64,000 bases of DNA from Apostichopus japonicus (GCF_037975245.1 NC_092563.1:15870594-15934593), one strand, 5' to 3'. Shown: positions 50,323 to 64,000, numbered from the stretch's first letter. Made by a program: numbers and translations. The notes: generated from the letters alone by a model not told the origin.

Positions 50323-51379
50323 TCTTTGGATGGGAGAATGAGGAGTCACAATAAAAACTTTTTGATAATTTTGTTTTAATTCAGAATCCGTAACAATTTT
50401 AACTTGGAGCAAATACTGATGAATCTTACCCAGGTCATGTCAAACTTCCATCCTGCCATTATCTGCGCTTAATGTAGAAGAATACCTCAATGTGCATTCC
50501 TCAAATGCCAGTCTCCAAGAATAATGATATATAGTGCCAACAGCTTTTATTCTTGTTTATGGTGTTCCTAAGTATAGACGACCTTTACAGAAGGTCGCAG
50601 TGAACCCAAAGGCACGGGGTGTAATAGGGGGGGGTGTAGGTATGTAAAAAAAAACTGATTTGCAGCACTTTACAAATGATATGAATAATTTGATACCATG
50701 CAATGCATGTATTGTGTCTCGATGTATAAACAGTGAGGTATCATCGAAACTCATTCTCTTACATCTTATTGCAAACAACGGCGCGAGAGATGCTTGTGGT
50801 AAGTCTAAAAATGACGCTGTATCTCCCTCCAGACACGGGATGGCTTATTTGCTATTATTTGCTATTATTTGGGATGCAATTTCTATCTTCTCTACTCGTA
50901 TATTCATACATATATAAGATGTAACCTTTGTGTGGTTATTTAGTCTCAGATCTAATCAATTTGATCACCGACGTCATCGGTCAATCCATAGATATTATGT
51001 CGCCGGCCTTAATAACCCTCAAAATAAGCAAACACATGTTTTATGTCATTGATTATACGACGAAATCATCGTGAAAGGTAGAAAAAAGAGAGGAAAAGAA
51101 GAGAAAAAAGTAAGCTTATTTGTAAGTGTTCTTTTAACGTAGAAACGGAAATGCCTTCATGTCGATTACAGGAAAGATTGGCTTCCATGTCTATATTTTG
51201 ACATACTTATTGGTAAGTCCAAGACATCGCCGATTTGCTGTAGACCTAAAACAACATAAGCGACTTAACGTGGGTCACTTTCAAGTTCTGATTTCACTTT
51301 ACGGTAGTTTCGAGTTTCGATATTTTAAAACAGATGGTCGTATTTGAAATGATAATTTTGTCCTCGCCATCAAAGACCT

Positions 51380-51500
51380 AGGTGGTTGGATGGGTGGGTG
51401 TAGTTGGGTGGGTAGGGGGATGGATGGATAGATTGATAAATGGATGAATGGATGGATGAAATAATGAACGAACGAACGAAAAAAAGAATGGATGAATGAC
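51380..51500. repeat. Degenerate (GGAT)n/(GAAT)n tetranucleotide tract
   Basis: GGTG/GGAT tetramers change gradually to GGATGAAT and then GAAC units, ending around GGATGAATGAC. Confidence 0.85.
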
Positions 51501-53344
51501 TGTACCTAGCCTTTTTTTACATCAAAAAATCTGTCATCATTATTAATTGCCAAGGATAACCCGGGTAATGTTCCTTTTTTTCCCCTATAAAAACAGAAGG
51601 AAAAAAAAATTGGGATATTATTTTCTTTTTTATGAAGACTTTTATGGTTACCAGTATAGTTTCGCGAGAGAATCGAGTGAGAAAGTGGAATATGATTATA
51701 CCAAACGCAAACATCTCCTTTAACTGTTAACACAGCGTGTAAGTAAGTGAATGTAGATATTTAATATCGGGGAATTTAGTTCAGTGTACTTTCAAGATGT
51801 ATCAAGTGAATGTTTCGGTGTATCTTGAGAGTCGTAAACATCTACTTAAAGACGAGAACCTGATCAGGGATCTGGGCTCCGGGATCTGGTGTCGATGTCA
51901 CCACGAAGCAGCAGCATTCTTTAGGCAGGACTTCGGGTTTTGATTCGTTCGAAAAAGTCCCCACATAAGACACATTCACAACGAGCAGTGTATGTAGTTT
52001 AGTAGTAAGTCAACATCATGGATTCTAATGCAAGTCTGTAGGCACGGTTTGATTTTTGAAAATTTATTTTCTCCTTTTCTAAGGGGGAGGGGGAGGGGGT
52101 GCACAAATGGTGGTTGATGTCCATCCTAGCGATGGGTCTATAAGGCCAGTGGAATGTTCTCTCTAAAGGAGATTTTTGGTTAGTTTGTTTCTTAACACAA
52201 GATTGAAGACTTGATCAAGTCTCAGGATGACGTAATCGAGACAAGTTTCGCTCCATTTTGTTAAATGTTTTTTTAATGTGTTTTTAATAATCTATTTACA
52301 ACGCTTAGTTTCCATGGAGATGGGTATTGCAAATGCTGAATCTAAAATATTAAAGCTCTTGATAAAGACCTAGACTGATGATGACGTCATTGGTTCGAAT
52401 GTCAACGCGGTATACATTCTACCTTTAATAATATGGAAAGAAAAACCAAAGAAAAAATGAAAGGGTTACAATAATTCCTAGTGGCACTTTACAAAGTAAC
52501 ATCTCCTAGACATGACTTTTAAACTAGAGAATGTCTCCCAATACGGAGCAAGATTTCTCTTCACTGATTAGGTGGAGTTGTTCTTCACAAATGTCTGTGT
52601 CATTTATATAGTAAGTTAAAGTTCAGTTTGTGTCTCTTGTATGCTTGTACATTAAATTGTTACATTCTGGTCAATGTCTCTCAATACCTTATGATGAGAA
52701 TGGTATTGAAAAATAAATTATTAATATTCAACTAAATAATCTAATTTCACTAATGTCGTTGCAGGAATAATCACATATATAGAATAATTATCGAACCTCA
52801 TACTGTTTTTTTTTGGTCTTTTTTTTAAGTGATAAACGCACTTTTTGAGTGATAAACTGCAGTAAACTTTGTTGCATTACTTTGCCAGCCTTCCCATCAC
52901 CTTGCCCATTCTGTTACCCTTCCATATCAACCCCCCCCCCCCCCGCCCCCTCTATCGCCCTTCTTTCTCACTTCCCTTCTCTCGTTATAGCCTTCGTACT
53001 ATAATGTGCAAGAGATATAACATATAGGATCAGTTTCCTGACCGGTTGTTGTATAAGTGCAGAAGGATGATTGCTTTAACTACATCATTCACAATTACCT
53101 TGTCCTTTCTGCAAGAGGCCACGGACGTAGATATCAAACTAGTAAATACTCGAGAACAAGATTACGTAATAATTAAGGAGTCATTCAGACAAGATGAAAA
53201 AAACAGAGGCGTACCAATTAAACCCTCTTTGCTTCTTCTTCCCTTCCGAAAGAAAGAATATAAAGAGAATATATATCTCCTTGAACAAATATAGTTTTAT
53301 TAAGTTATATACTTTTCTTATTTCATTTGTTTGATACTACAATC

Positions 53345-53576
53345 AGGCCCGTAGTCAGATCGGGCACAATGGGACGGTACCACATCCCCCCCCCCCTCCA
53401 TTGCAGAATACTACATGGACTCTCTCTCCCCCCCCCCCCATCAGTGCCACCCCTTTGTGTGCAAAAACTTCACAAGTTACAGGATATGAAATGAGTATCC
53501 CCCCTCCCCCTTACATTGTTGGTGCCCCTCCAAAATTGTTGGTCCTACTCCATCTCAGAACTCCTGGCTACGGCCT
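53345..53576. mobile_element. Possible short inverted-terminus element with C-rich tracts
   Basis: The left end AGGCCCGTAGTCAG and the reverse complement of the right end AAGGCCGTAGCCAG are about 14-bp imperfect inverted termini. The interior is dominated by C homopolymers (around 53385, 53430 and 53500) and has no transposase. A related CAGGCCCGTA end occurs on the minus strand at about 63232. It resembles a miniature DNA-transposon relic. No target-site duplication was identified. Confidence 0.35.
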
Positions 53577-54781
53577 TACTTCCATCATTGACAAAAAAAC
53601 AACGTATCTGTTAGCGTACAATGTTCCAATTAGTTAGCAACATGGGCCTCAGAGGCGGGCCGGGGTATACATTTCTACAAGACCATCCACCCAACCGGTA
53701 ACGTTTGAGTCTTTAAATAAGCGGCGAATTTGGCTCTTCGGACGAAACTAATACCTTTTACGACCAAGAGGAAGTTTCGTCATAAGGATCTCAACTTAGC
53801 GGCGCACCGGATCCGAGTCGATCCAACCGATGGGCCAATCCGGGCACATTGAGATTTATAGTGTCTTAGCTTCCCAATTGTAGGCATATAATGGTCGCTG
53901 TAAAACCAACATGGATCCCACAGTTATCATGTTTGTTTTTCTGTATTTATAAAATCAGTATATGGAACCAACAGGTTAGCCGAATTAGGCCTTAATTTAC
54001 CCGAAGTAATCTGGTTGGGCCAGTTGCATTATATTGATTGGTTGGAATTGCGAACTGCTATAGGATGAATGTACTAAAATGAGGCCGTTGCTATGTAAGA
54101 GATGCCAAATAAAATTTTAAATCCCTTTGCATGCTCATGCCGGCATGACGAATGTTGGTCACGGGGACGAGTCCATTAAGGGTCCCGTGACAATATTAGG
54201 GCGGGGGGGGGGGGGGAGGGTTAATAAAGGAAAAAGATTAGCGTATCCTCAAATGCAATGGATACCGTACTTAAGGAAAGGGCCCCGTGACAAAACTGTC
54301 GCCGGCCGCTGACAGGGCGCTCGCACGACTCCTCGGTGCATGTGACATAATATTATATGTTGTCTTGGTACGACTTACCATTTGATCCAAGTTTGCTCGT
54401 CTGAGAATAAAAAACCCCGTTGCAAAACCTAAGAATCATTCTTATTTCAGGACAAGCCTGTAAAATGACATTACACTCGTTCGATGACATGTCAATGTAA
54501 GTTGACCCTCAACTTCCCTCACATGCGGTCATTATATACAACCAACACGGGGGTAAAATAACTTCCTTTTTTAACATAAACCCAGATTTCTTCGAAGATT
54601 GTCTTTTCGGAAATACGAAGAACAAAAGTGAAGGCCAGATAAGAACCAGATATTAAAGCGGAACATCTCTGCTTGAATTACATGACAATGCAAGTATTGG
54701 AAGGTTTTAATGATACGTGAAATCCATGAAAGATGCAAGCGTTGATACAGAGTATACCGACCATGTAGTAGGTTTCTCTCA

Positions 54782-54790
54782 TGTAAAGTG

Positions 54791-54875
<85 letters not shown>

Positions 54876-54876
54876 A

Positions 54877-54944
<68 letters not shown>

Positions 54945-54953
54945 CACTTTACA
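54782..54953. repeat. 172-bp near-perfect TA hairpin with unique 12-bp arms
   Basis: The left arm TGTAAAGTGCTA and right arm TAGCACTTTACA are exact reverse complements. They flank about 148 bp of TA repeat that is itself self-complementary apart from a few TAAATA interruptions. The shape is that of a foldback or miniature inverted-repeat element, or of a TA array grown inside a palindrome. Confidence 0.85.
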
Positions 54954-57900
54954 CTTTACTTTACTTTATGTATATCCTTTGTTGGTGACCTATCTTATGT
55001 TTAATTGTACTATAATCACACAAAAATGACCACCAAAAGTTTAAAAAAAAACGAATCGTGAACATTTGAACATTTGAACATTTGAACTTTTAATCTAAAC
55101 AAGGGAAATTAGAAAGACAATACAAAACAGTAAATTGAGAAAAGTACCGGTATTGATTTTTGTGTTTTGTTTTTGCTACGATGCACAAAGTACACACTTC
55201 CTCTGCACGGTCTAATGAAGAACTTTGGCAATGCATAACCTCATAAAATGTTCAATGAAATCAAACAGTTCACTTTCCTTTTCTTTTTTTTTGGAGATAA
55301 ATTTAGGTTTTTGTCAGACGTAGACCGTTTGTGACCCCTTTTCTCTTTCTTTAGGCTTCCAATCTATGTCGTAAAATCATTTCCTGATAGTTCAACGTTA
55401 ATAAAAAAATATATATAAAAAATAAAAGGTTAAAATAATTCAAACTGTCCTGAAGTGAACTTTTGCAGGAGACAAGAGGTACCGTATAAAGTTCAAATTG
55501 TCGATCAAATCCAAATTGTTTTGTTGAAATATTGTACAGAAAAACAAACAAAGGACATGTCATTTCAATAATTGACGTTGAAGTTAAAGTAATATGAATA
55601 TCTTTTCATCAATGGAAGTACCTCCAATGGCTTGGTAAGTCATCTGGTTGAACTCTGAGAAGCAGTTTGTCACCGGGTGGGACTTTCTTCTGAAAGTTTC
55701 CACTTGTCCTTAAGAATATTATAAAAATGGAGAATATAATTCTTATTTATCCCATTTTCCTCCTGGCCCCCTAAATGACACAGGGTCCATGGGCTGTATC
55801 CCCCACCCCCCTCCACCCCAACCCTTTTCGTTTCAACAATTTGCAAGAAAATATTAGAATAGAGCTTAATTTAATTCAATGTAAATGTGATTTAAAATCG
55901 ACCTGAGCGGATATATATTATTAATTTTTTGTATTTATCATTAATGATTCACTTCCTGCAGGTTGTCAAAATACTCACTTCTGTGTGAATGAGTAAGTGA
56001 AGGATTGATTTGGCAGAGCATTGTAAAATTGACAGACATTCTCACACCACCCACCAATCAGCCCCCACCCATCCTCAACCCTATCCCAATGTGATGAAAT
56101 AAAGGAACTTGTTATTTTTACATTGCAAGATGTAAGTAGCTTAAATAGACCGATTCGACAATTTGTTTGTATTCTGTAAAAATATATAGTCTATACCGTA
56201 TAGACCAACAATGAAACACTTCAAAGGTACTAGCTATCATATCTTAGCCCTATTGACGATTTTAACATTTCGATGGCACTTTGAAGATTCCATACTTTCC
56301 AGAGATTCAATCGGCTTCATATTCCATAGTGACACCAGGTTTTCATATTATCGTAAGGCTTGAAAAGATTCCCTTCTAGATTTTTAAGCATGCCAAGTCA
56401 GAGCTATACTGATACTTCAGAATATATTTCATCAATAATGCTCTCAAAAATGCTAGAAAATTCATAAAATGGTAACCAATAATAACAAAATCTAGACGTC
56501 AATTCGTCTAATAATTTATCATTCATAACCAAATAAATATTTAAATAGGACTATCTTTCGAAAATACTGGCTTTCAGCATTATTAAGAATATTTTCCCTT
56601 TCGCCTTCCCAACATAGGCCTAGCTTATATCCTATCGTATTCCATTAATACAAGCCTATACGCATGGTCATTGAGTAGTACACATTTATTTGGCTGATCT
56701 GTGAGCTTTGGCTATAATGCGGCAAGTTAGTAGTTGGCTGATAAAAGCCGAATCCTTCGTCTCACTCTAAAGTATCAGTTGGCCACACTTGCAACATGCG
56801 AGACGGAACTAAAATTCATATTTTTTAATTGTATTCTTCTGTTTTGTGATAGTGATGCCTATTAAAATAAATTTGCTTAAATACTGATTACAATTTACGA
56901 TGTCTTCGGTTATCCCAATATCAAAATTATGCTAAACTTATCTTTTTATGGTCAGAGTTATATATGTTTGTATAATATGCTGCTACATACATCGAGTTTA
57001 ACATATACAACACTTAATGAGCATCTCATATTACTTTTCGATCAGAGAACGTTTTGGCCCCTTCATGTGAATCGGTCCTAAATGTTAGCATTTTCAAATT
57101 ACTCACAGCTCCTGAAAATATAGTACCCTTATTTTAATGGTTTGTGGCTGTGTATTTCCTGAGTTTTCATTATTTACGTTCTTGAAAAAAGAAGAAGAAC
57201 AACAACAAGATGACATATACGTTACTATACAGTGTCTCTAGTCGTTGGAGATTATATGTGATGAAGTCCAATGCATTTCGGAAAAAAATGGAAAACCCGA
57301 ATTAATAAGTAAAATTTCTCTCTCAAATGGCGTCCAATGGCCTCGGTATGTGCCCGGCGTAGCTTCTGGCCTAACAATCTATATCACAATTACTTCCTCA
57401 ATGAGAAACCCTCTGCACTTGTGACATCAACTGGAACGCTTTTCATTGCATTATTCCTTTCAATCCGAATTTTTAATAGACATTTGGATTAATGCCATCT
57501 TTGAAATATTTTACCCCAGTGTATTAGTTTATAATAGGAACATTAGATTCACAATCATTAACATACGTTAAAACAAAATGTGTAATAGTTGATGCTATAG
57601 GATGGTCATCGGTTGAAATCTATTTTTGAGTAATATTCTGATAACATTGGCAAAACTTTCTTGTTTAGCTAACTGTTTATGAAATTGGATACCCGTATAA
57701 GTCTTTAATTTAATGTGAAAGTTCTTGGTAAAATAGGCTGCAGTAAGTATAGAACCTTAACTCTTTCCCCTCATTTTTTGTTTGTTTATAAGTAAGTACT
57801 TTATTCCATTCAAGCTGTTACGCTTCCCTTAAATTCCTGCAAAATTAGACACCACCAGGAAAAGAAATTGGTCGGGTATAAATGTTTCTTAATCAGGTCA

Positions 57901-60900
57901 AGATAATAGCTCTATGAAACAGTTTGAAAACTGATGATCTTCTGATAGCACCGACAAGTTTAAAGCTTAATTCTCGACATGCCTAGACTGACTCTTATTA
58001 CATAATTCCAGGAATAACGGTTAATATTTTGTCCTAACTGGCTGCGAAATTCAGCTCACTCATTCAGCCATAGTAATGTAATTCGAAGTGGAGGGTGTAA
58101 TTATAAGATCAATTGAATTTTCATGTTCCCTTTGGATGCACTAAACCTATATTCAGACATAGCCAATGTACATGGCTTGATCAGTTTGTACTGTGAATAA
58201 GAGACAACCGTTTATCAGTATAAACTAAAGTGTGTTATAACCCCCTTAACACATATTAGACCTGTCAGTAGATGCTACTGTGGAAAAATGACAAACAGAC
58301 GAATTCATTACCCAAAGGCTTTTTCAACTAATGACTGATTAGGAGTCTAAACTACTATCCCTATTTTTGACTAGTAAGTATACCTTGTACCGATGGTTAA
58401 AATATGCAGATTTTTCAAGCGTTTTGCAGTCAAGTGTCATCCACTTTCTGTTAAAATGTGGACGAAATTATTGGCGAAACCTTTAGAGCATATTCTGGTT
58501 ACTCGAGTCAATCATTAGACATAAGATTGTGTGTTTAATATATTTTCTGTTTGTACGTCGGTTTCAGTTAGCATCTGGTCAATAGTTGAACACATGGGAA
58601 TAAGAAATTATAACACACATCAATTTAATACTGATTAACGGGTTCTCACCTTTACTACCAGTTTTAATTGATAAAGCCAAGAGAGTCGGATGCCAGATTC
58701 AACAGTCGAAACAGCCAATGCTAGGCAGGGTTAACTCCAAACATTAGCAGTTTCCAAACTTCTAAATTTAATTAGCAACGTCAATTCCTACAATATTTCA
58801 AAGATTTCGTCTGTGCAAACCAGGAACCAAAGCCCATATAACTGTATGATAATGTTCTATAGTTTCCAACCGAAAATTTCAAAGTTACCTCTGTTTTGGC
58901 GATGCTTTACCATTTTCTTGCATATTTTACCTATAACCTTCTATAGATGTTGGTAAAACAAAACTTTACAAAGGCTTAAACCTAAGACTCCATCCATTTT
59001 TCGGTATATTTCATGAAAATCAATTAGTGAGTGTTTAACACTTTCCATTTCAGTCAAGTAAATTATTTCTTTTGTTTCTTAATGAAATCATATATACGAC
59101 ACGAATATCCATTTTTAAAATTTTTTTTATTGTGAAATTATTTCTCACTATTTACAAATCAAGCTGTGGGGTTATGGTGTGAGGTATATGCAACCAAGTA
59201 GAAACGACATATTTAGTCGAAAAGTTTCGAAAAACGAAGCACGACCAAATTATGAAATGCAATGGAACTTTGAAAGGCAAAATAATGACTGAAAAGCAGT
59301 ACTTTGTATAAATTGACCAATCTTGGTTAAAAACGAGAGAGACATTATCGGATAAACGACACGTTCAGAGGATATCCGAAAACGTCTGTAAATATTGCCA
59401 TTTTATTATTTGTTTTGTTAATTTTTTTTTTTTTAGTTCATGGTTAGCAAAGTAAAATGTTTTGCTCGTGACAGAATTACTTCTAAGACCCCAAGTCTAA
59501 AAAGATTTTTTTATATTTTTTTATACCAGCACTGATTTGAACCCATTAACAAGATTTTGTCGTAAAAAAACATACGTTTCTGCTCTTGAACTTTCGAACC
59601 TGGGTATAAACTGTTTATCGTATAGACTTTAAACATACGTGGTGGAATAATCACGTTAGGACTCTGTGGGTTCCTACCTTTAAGGTAAGTTCGTCCCACA
59701 AACAAATGGCTATTTTACCACTCTGTACAGAGAAAGAGAACCGTGCGTTCACAGGTGTCTCAGTCGTTGGAAATTGTATACTCACCATTGTTAAGGCGAA
59801 GCTGTGTGTTGTGATTATAAACCACTTCAATATCCTTATACTATAGACTATACTACTATATATGTGTATATATATGGTATAGTTGTTGCATATATTTAAA
59901 TTGATTCAGACATTTGGTGAAGAAACCGGAGTACATCAGTCAACCCCACAAATGGGTATATCGTCGATTCGTGATGGAACTTTTCTTTGGAGAATTATAT
60001 CTTCACCATATTTTTTTGGCGGGGAAAAATACTTAATTTAAGCTGTTAGCATCCATGGCGGAGAGAAATTGTTTCGAACAATATCGTACGTAGTTAACGC
60101 TCGATTGAAATAGAACAAGTACGCAACATTTGTTGCTTAAACGTTACCAACAAAACTTTCGCAAACATCAAAGACGACCTAATTCTTTTAATTTGTTATG
60201 CCACAGCTTGGATGAATATTACTTCCGAAGCAGAAAGAGAGAGGGATTTTATCACTGTACAATGTGCTTGACGACAAAATAAAATCATTCTGGAATTTGT
60301 CTGAAAAAAAAGTTTCTCTTTGACTGGATCACAATAGTTGGAGAAGAGAAAGGTACGTTATTGACCATTTCATATTTTTGTATCTTTAATAAGTGTTTAC
60401 CTTTATCAGTGTATAGGTTTATGCATGCTATCTTTATATCCGGCTCAATGTTTAGGCCCTTTCAACAACAACAAAAAATTCCACAAGAATATTTGAGCAA
60501 GAGGGGGACAGAACGATCTCACAAGAAGAATCGCTTTTAAGGTAGTTTACACTATAGACCAGACATAACGCCCATCAATTTCGATTAATTAAAAACCTAA
60601 GTAAAAACAAACAAAACGAGTACAGCACTCAATTCGACAAAGTAGTTTGGGCTATGACCTTTGACATCTAGGTTCTGAAATCTGGATAACCCGGTTATAA
60701 TAAATACTTTAAACCAAAATTCCGGGATAGATTTGTACATTTGTCATAAAAACTATATCGACTTGGCACAGAAATACTAAAGACATATTTCCCCATTGTC
60801 ATGTTTAGGTCTCTAATAATAAGGGTGTTCTGTAACGTACACAACAGACAGACATACGGTACCGTCAAAATTTATTGTGTTTCTGTTGTTTAACATGCCC

Positions 60901-62091
60901 TTTGACGTACACTATTCAACAGGTGTCAGCGTCGTATATATATTGTTGGTATGATATGATATGTTGGTACGTTGTTTTCGTGTAAATATATGTAAATGCT
61001 GGTGATAGAGAGATAGAGAGATAGAGAGGGAGGGAGAGTTAAAACTGAGTACAAACCAAAAATATATGAATTATCAGTATTTAAAGATCCGGTTTTGCCT
61101 ATATATGGGAATCGTATCAATCAATACAATATCTTTGGTCGGATCTCCCACCCCCCCCCCAACCAACTTGGGTAAACTTAAAGCAGTAGTTTGCGTGCGT
61201 GCGTTTGGCCAGTCTAGATTGCATCATATGATATAAAGTGAATTTTCCGAGTTCGATTTGGATCAAAGTGACGTTTTACTATAAGAGATTTCATTTTGGT
61301 ATATTTTGTGTTGAGGTTTGTTGTACATCTGGATGTACGACATGTGTGTGCAGACCCATTTAAAGCAGAGCCGAAATATTTCCATTCCAAAATATGTGAA
61401 CAATCTTCCGTGACAAAAAAAATTTGACGCAGACATTGTGCTTATATTTTTCATCTGTATTATGTTGAAATATTCTATCACAGGTAGGGGTTATATAGGA
61501 ATCTATTTTGAAGGAGAAAAAAATACAGATTACCTTTAAGTTTAAGCAGGATTACGGGATGCAAAACATTTTCAGAAAAATATTATTCTTCCTGATAAGG
61601 TATCCATTAATCATGCAGGGTTCCTGACATAAAATGATGACGTTTTGTTTACTGCAAACTTTATACCAGTTTTCATATATTGTATAATATATTATATATA
61701 TTATACATTCTCTTATTTATCGACGAGGAGAGTGAGAGAGTAAGGGAGAGAGAGAGAGATAGCAGACTTTAGCAGAGGGCAAGTCATTAATAAATGCAAT
61801 ATAGAATCGTTAATTAACGTTCTTCGTATTGCACAGTAATTCATATACGGTTGATGTTAATATGACGATGTTCCCCATATTATATGTACACATTGTTGAA
61901 CAGTGACTGATGCACTTCGTTTCATATCACAGGCCCTAAACACATACGGTGAAACGTTTAAAGATAGTTCCATACTGGGTAGTGTGTCACCATAATACTA
62001 CGAAGGAAGCTGAACTTGAAATCGAATATAAACATATATGTATATATGCATATACACTAATTGAAATCTTTAGTATGTAACGCACACGTTG

Positions 62092-62093
<2 letters not shown>

Positions 62094-62139
<46 letters not shown>

Positions 62140-62151
62140 TTATATATATAA

Positions 62152-62182
<31 letters not shown>

Positions 62183-62214
62183 GGCCTATATATATGTATA
62201 TACATATACATATA
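62094..62214. repeat. (TA)n microsatellite with AATTTATA and TAGGCCTA palindromes
   Basis: TA repeat interrupted by two AAATTTATATATA units and one TAGGCCTA octamer at about 62183. Confidence 0.95.
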
Positions 62215-62884
62215 TAACATATCTTCTAATTTTTCCTTACGTGTGCGTTATACTAAATTTTTCAATTAGTGTGCGTGTACAACGTTACCAAATAACCACA
62301 TGTATAGGCTATACCATATATACGTATTAACTTGTATTGACTAAATTTTAACTATGAAAACGTTACAACGGTTCCAGATAGTCATCAGATTTGGATAGTA
62401 ATCCTTACTGAAGAAGCAGGAAAGTGTTTTACCGTAAACTGTATGTAATTTTCTATTCATGTTCGGTCGACGACTTGCATAATAGAGAGGGAGGGAGGGG
62501 GAGGGAGTGGGAAGGGAGGAGGGGGTAGGGGAAGGAAGGGAATAGAAGTAAAGGAGCATGGAATTGAATCTTAGAGAATAGGATATACCCAGAGGTAAGG
62601 TAAGGAAGCAGACTAGTACAGGAAAGGGGGGAACTGAGGTAGAAGAGTGGACTATCAATTTCTCCTTATTCGTCTCTATTGCCCTATCATAACTGTTCTT
62701 AGTGTTCCAATTCAGTACTTTTGATCACGTGATCGTTTTATTCGAAACTTTATAATACGACGGGCGTTAAACATACAAGATACCAACAGGGAATGCGAAA
62801 GATAGTTCACCAAAAAATAGGGTAATGTAATCTCATGACAATAATAGTTATAAACACTGTAGTCACTGAAATGGTCTACCCCAT

Positions 62885-63235
62885 ACGGGCCCGCTCTACG
62901 CTGAGCACTCACTCACACTGGGGAGGGGGTGGGTTGCTTGGGAGGCACGTGCCCCCAATTATCTCCCCAAGATTTAGATTTTATAACCCAAGTATAGGCA
63001 AAGTGGTATACACAAAGCTAGTTAAAATGATAGCACCATATTCCACTTACATGGCCTCTTACTCAAAGAACACATTTCTCAATGGGGGGCATCTCTTTCA
63101 CCCCATCGTTAGACCCCTCCATAGGACGTACATCAGACAAATTATGTGTCCTTCCCACAGCCAAACCATGCCCCACCTCTAACAACCCCCCCCCCCCTTC
63201 CCTACACCCCCACGCAATCGAATACGGGCCTGTAG
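62885..63235 (-). mobile_element. Possible relative of the C-rich CAGGCCCGTA element
   Basis: On the minus strand a CTACAGGCCCGTATTCG start at about 63235 is followed by a G homopolymer run (63199-63186) and AGAGGTGGGGCATG. Toward the other side it has a GGGGGCACGTGCC box (62955-62943) and GAGCGGGCCCGTATGG (62898-62883). The share with the 53345 element is limited to the terminal motif and G-richness. The far boundary is uncertain. Confidence 0.25.
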
Positions 63236-63649
63236 AATGCTTTCTTTTCAGATTTGATTAACCTATTAATGTACCAGGAAACAGCCGAATGGTTCTGAAG
63301 AGTCTTTTAATAGATTGCGGGTTTATACTTGTTAATATTACATGTCTCCATAGTTTGAGTGACACATTGCTAAATGCAGCTGTGAACTGCATCGCACATG
63401 AATTTGAATTTTGATATATACTTTAGGATGTCACAGCAAGCATTATTGAATTGCCGTAGGGCATGCATCCAGTCATATTACTATACACGCATAATGATTA
63501 TGAGTTTTGATTATTATTACTAATGTTAATTGTTTTATTTCGTAGGAACTAGAATAAAGGATCGTAGCTTTGACAAAGGAGATGATTAAACCTGGCAGGG
63601 TCTCTGCCACTCATTCAGGAAATCCACACATAGTAAAAATAAATTAGGC

Positions 63650-63650
63650 C

Positions 63651-63709
<59 letters not shown>
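63650..63709. repeat. (TA)n microsatellite
   Basis: About 60 bp of TA, immediately preceded by TTAGGCCTATTA. Confidence 0.95.
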
Positions 63710-63713
<4 letters not shown>

Positions 63714-64000
63714 TGAACATCTTGTCCACGAGGTACAAAATGACTTTCAATCCATACTATATACAACCATGGAGCTATAAACAGCTCCACGATACAACCT
63801 GCAGCATCGATATATACCATGCATGGTTTTAACAGAAGACAATGCCTGCAGTTTTCATTATAAATCGAAAGTTTAACCTATATACGGAACATTATGTTAA
63901 AACAGCGGCTATGCGATATGGTTGCCTACAAACATGGTTTACCCTGACGAACGGTAACGATAAAACCTGTAATGATGTACAGACTTTCAAAATGTTATAT

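Larger units (their letters stand above)
47576..53344. other. Gene-free region with VNTR
   Basis: Besides the VNTR, the tetranucleotide tract and the exon-like segment listed separately, nothing gene-like is seen. It holds a CRE-like TGACGTCA at 52382-52389, a C run at 52930-52944 and a DR1-like motif at 49341-49353. The 82-codon frame at 53046-53294 has no recognisable domain. Confidence 0.55.
53577..64000. other. Gene-free region at the right end
   Basis: A CpG-rich patch at 53740-53850, and a G/C-rich patch at 54120-54350 with CCCGTGACA repeated, precede the 172-bp hairpin. From about 55100 to 62090 the sequence is plain AT-rich DNA with a three-copy GAACATTT repeat (55059-55085), GA runs (61009-61035, 61727-61760) and a DR1-like motif (60655-60666). 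No exon chain is recognised. Confidence 0.55.

Noticed and set aside
49869-50354. 161-codon frame with VPRPSSFVL/FLSRRQ repeats
   Set aside because: Encoded by the CGTCC VNTR. The repeat shifts phase and the flanks do not look coding.
52391-52402. B box-like GGTTCGAATGTC
   Set aside because: No matching A box or cloverleaf arms around it.
53046-53294. 82-codon plus-strand frame with an acceptor-like TTTCTGCAAG
   Set aside because: No donor or partner exon, no domain; its length is within chance for AT-rich sequence given how many frames were scanned.

Overview
This is an AT-rich, gene-poor stretch of animal nuclear DNA, crowded with (TA)n microsatellites, G/C homopolymer runs, minisatellites and tRNA-derived SINE-like repeats. 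There are no bacterial-style operons. One protein-coding gene can be assembled with confidence: a three-exon homeobox gene on the minus strand (26045 to 15408, about 10.6 kb, 257 residues). Its homeodomain has the posterior-Hox (Abd-B / Hox9-13) layout. That fact, the one-gene-in-64-kb spacing and the repeat style suggest the posterior part of a Hox cluster in a marine invertebrate deuterostome. An echinoderm with Hox11/13-type genes is my best guess. The taxon is inferred, not shown.

Layout. 1-15057: sequence 3' of the Hox gene, with TA arrays, G/C runs and a few weak small-ORF or exon-like signals. 15058-26045: the Hox gene, made of exon 3 with stop and a candidate poly(A) signal, a 738-bp intron 2 that splits the homeodomain, exon 2, a 9.1-kb intron 1 and exon 1. 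Intron 1 holds a ~430-bp (ATC)n array, an antisense exon-like CpG-rich segment and a possible 1.35-kb inverted-terminus element. 26046-30000: upstream/promoter side. 30090-34120: a repeat cluster with two related tRNA-like SINE copies in opposite orientation, a third SINE-like element of another family, a 156-bp tandem duplication, and an exon-like 81-codon terminal ORF on the minus strand. 34120-64000: no gene recognised. This part holds a diverged non-coding duplication (~45.8/46.5 kb), a duplicated unit carrying a CCTCCCT-heptamer minisatellite (47.0-47.6 kb), a VNTR (50.0-50.3 kb), a C-rich transposon-like piece (53.35-53.58 kb), a 172-bp TA hairpin (54.8-54.95 kb) and more TA arrays.

Most long ORFs in the window are translations of microsatellites (poly-YI, poly-M, poly-I, poly-PPSSLL). 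The three exons join exactly in phase (466 + 182 + 126 nt), with consensus splice sites and a good Kozak start. The regulatory story is speculative. Candidate inputs are a TGATTGAT Hox/PBC-type site just upstream of the start, two near-perfect palindromes in intron 2, and scattered DR1-like and CRE-like motifs that look more frequent than chance.
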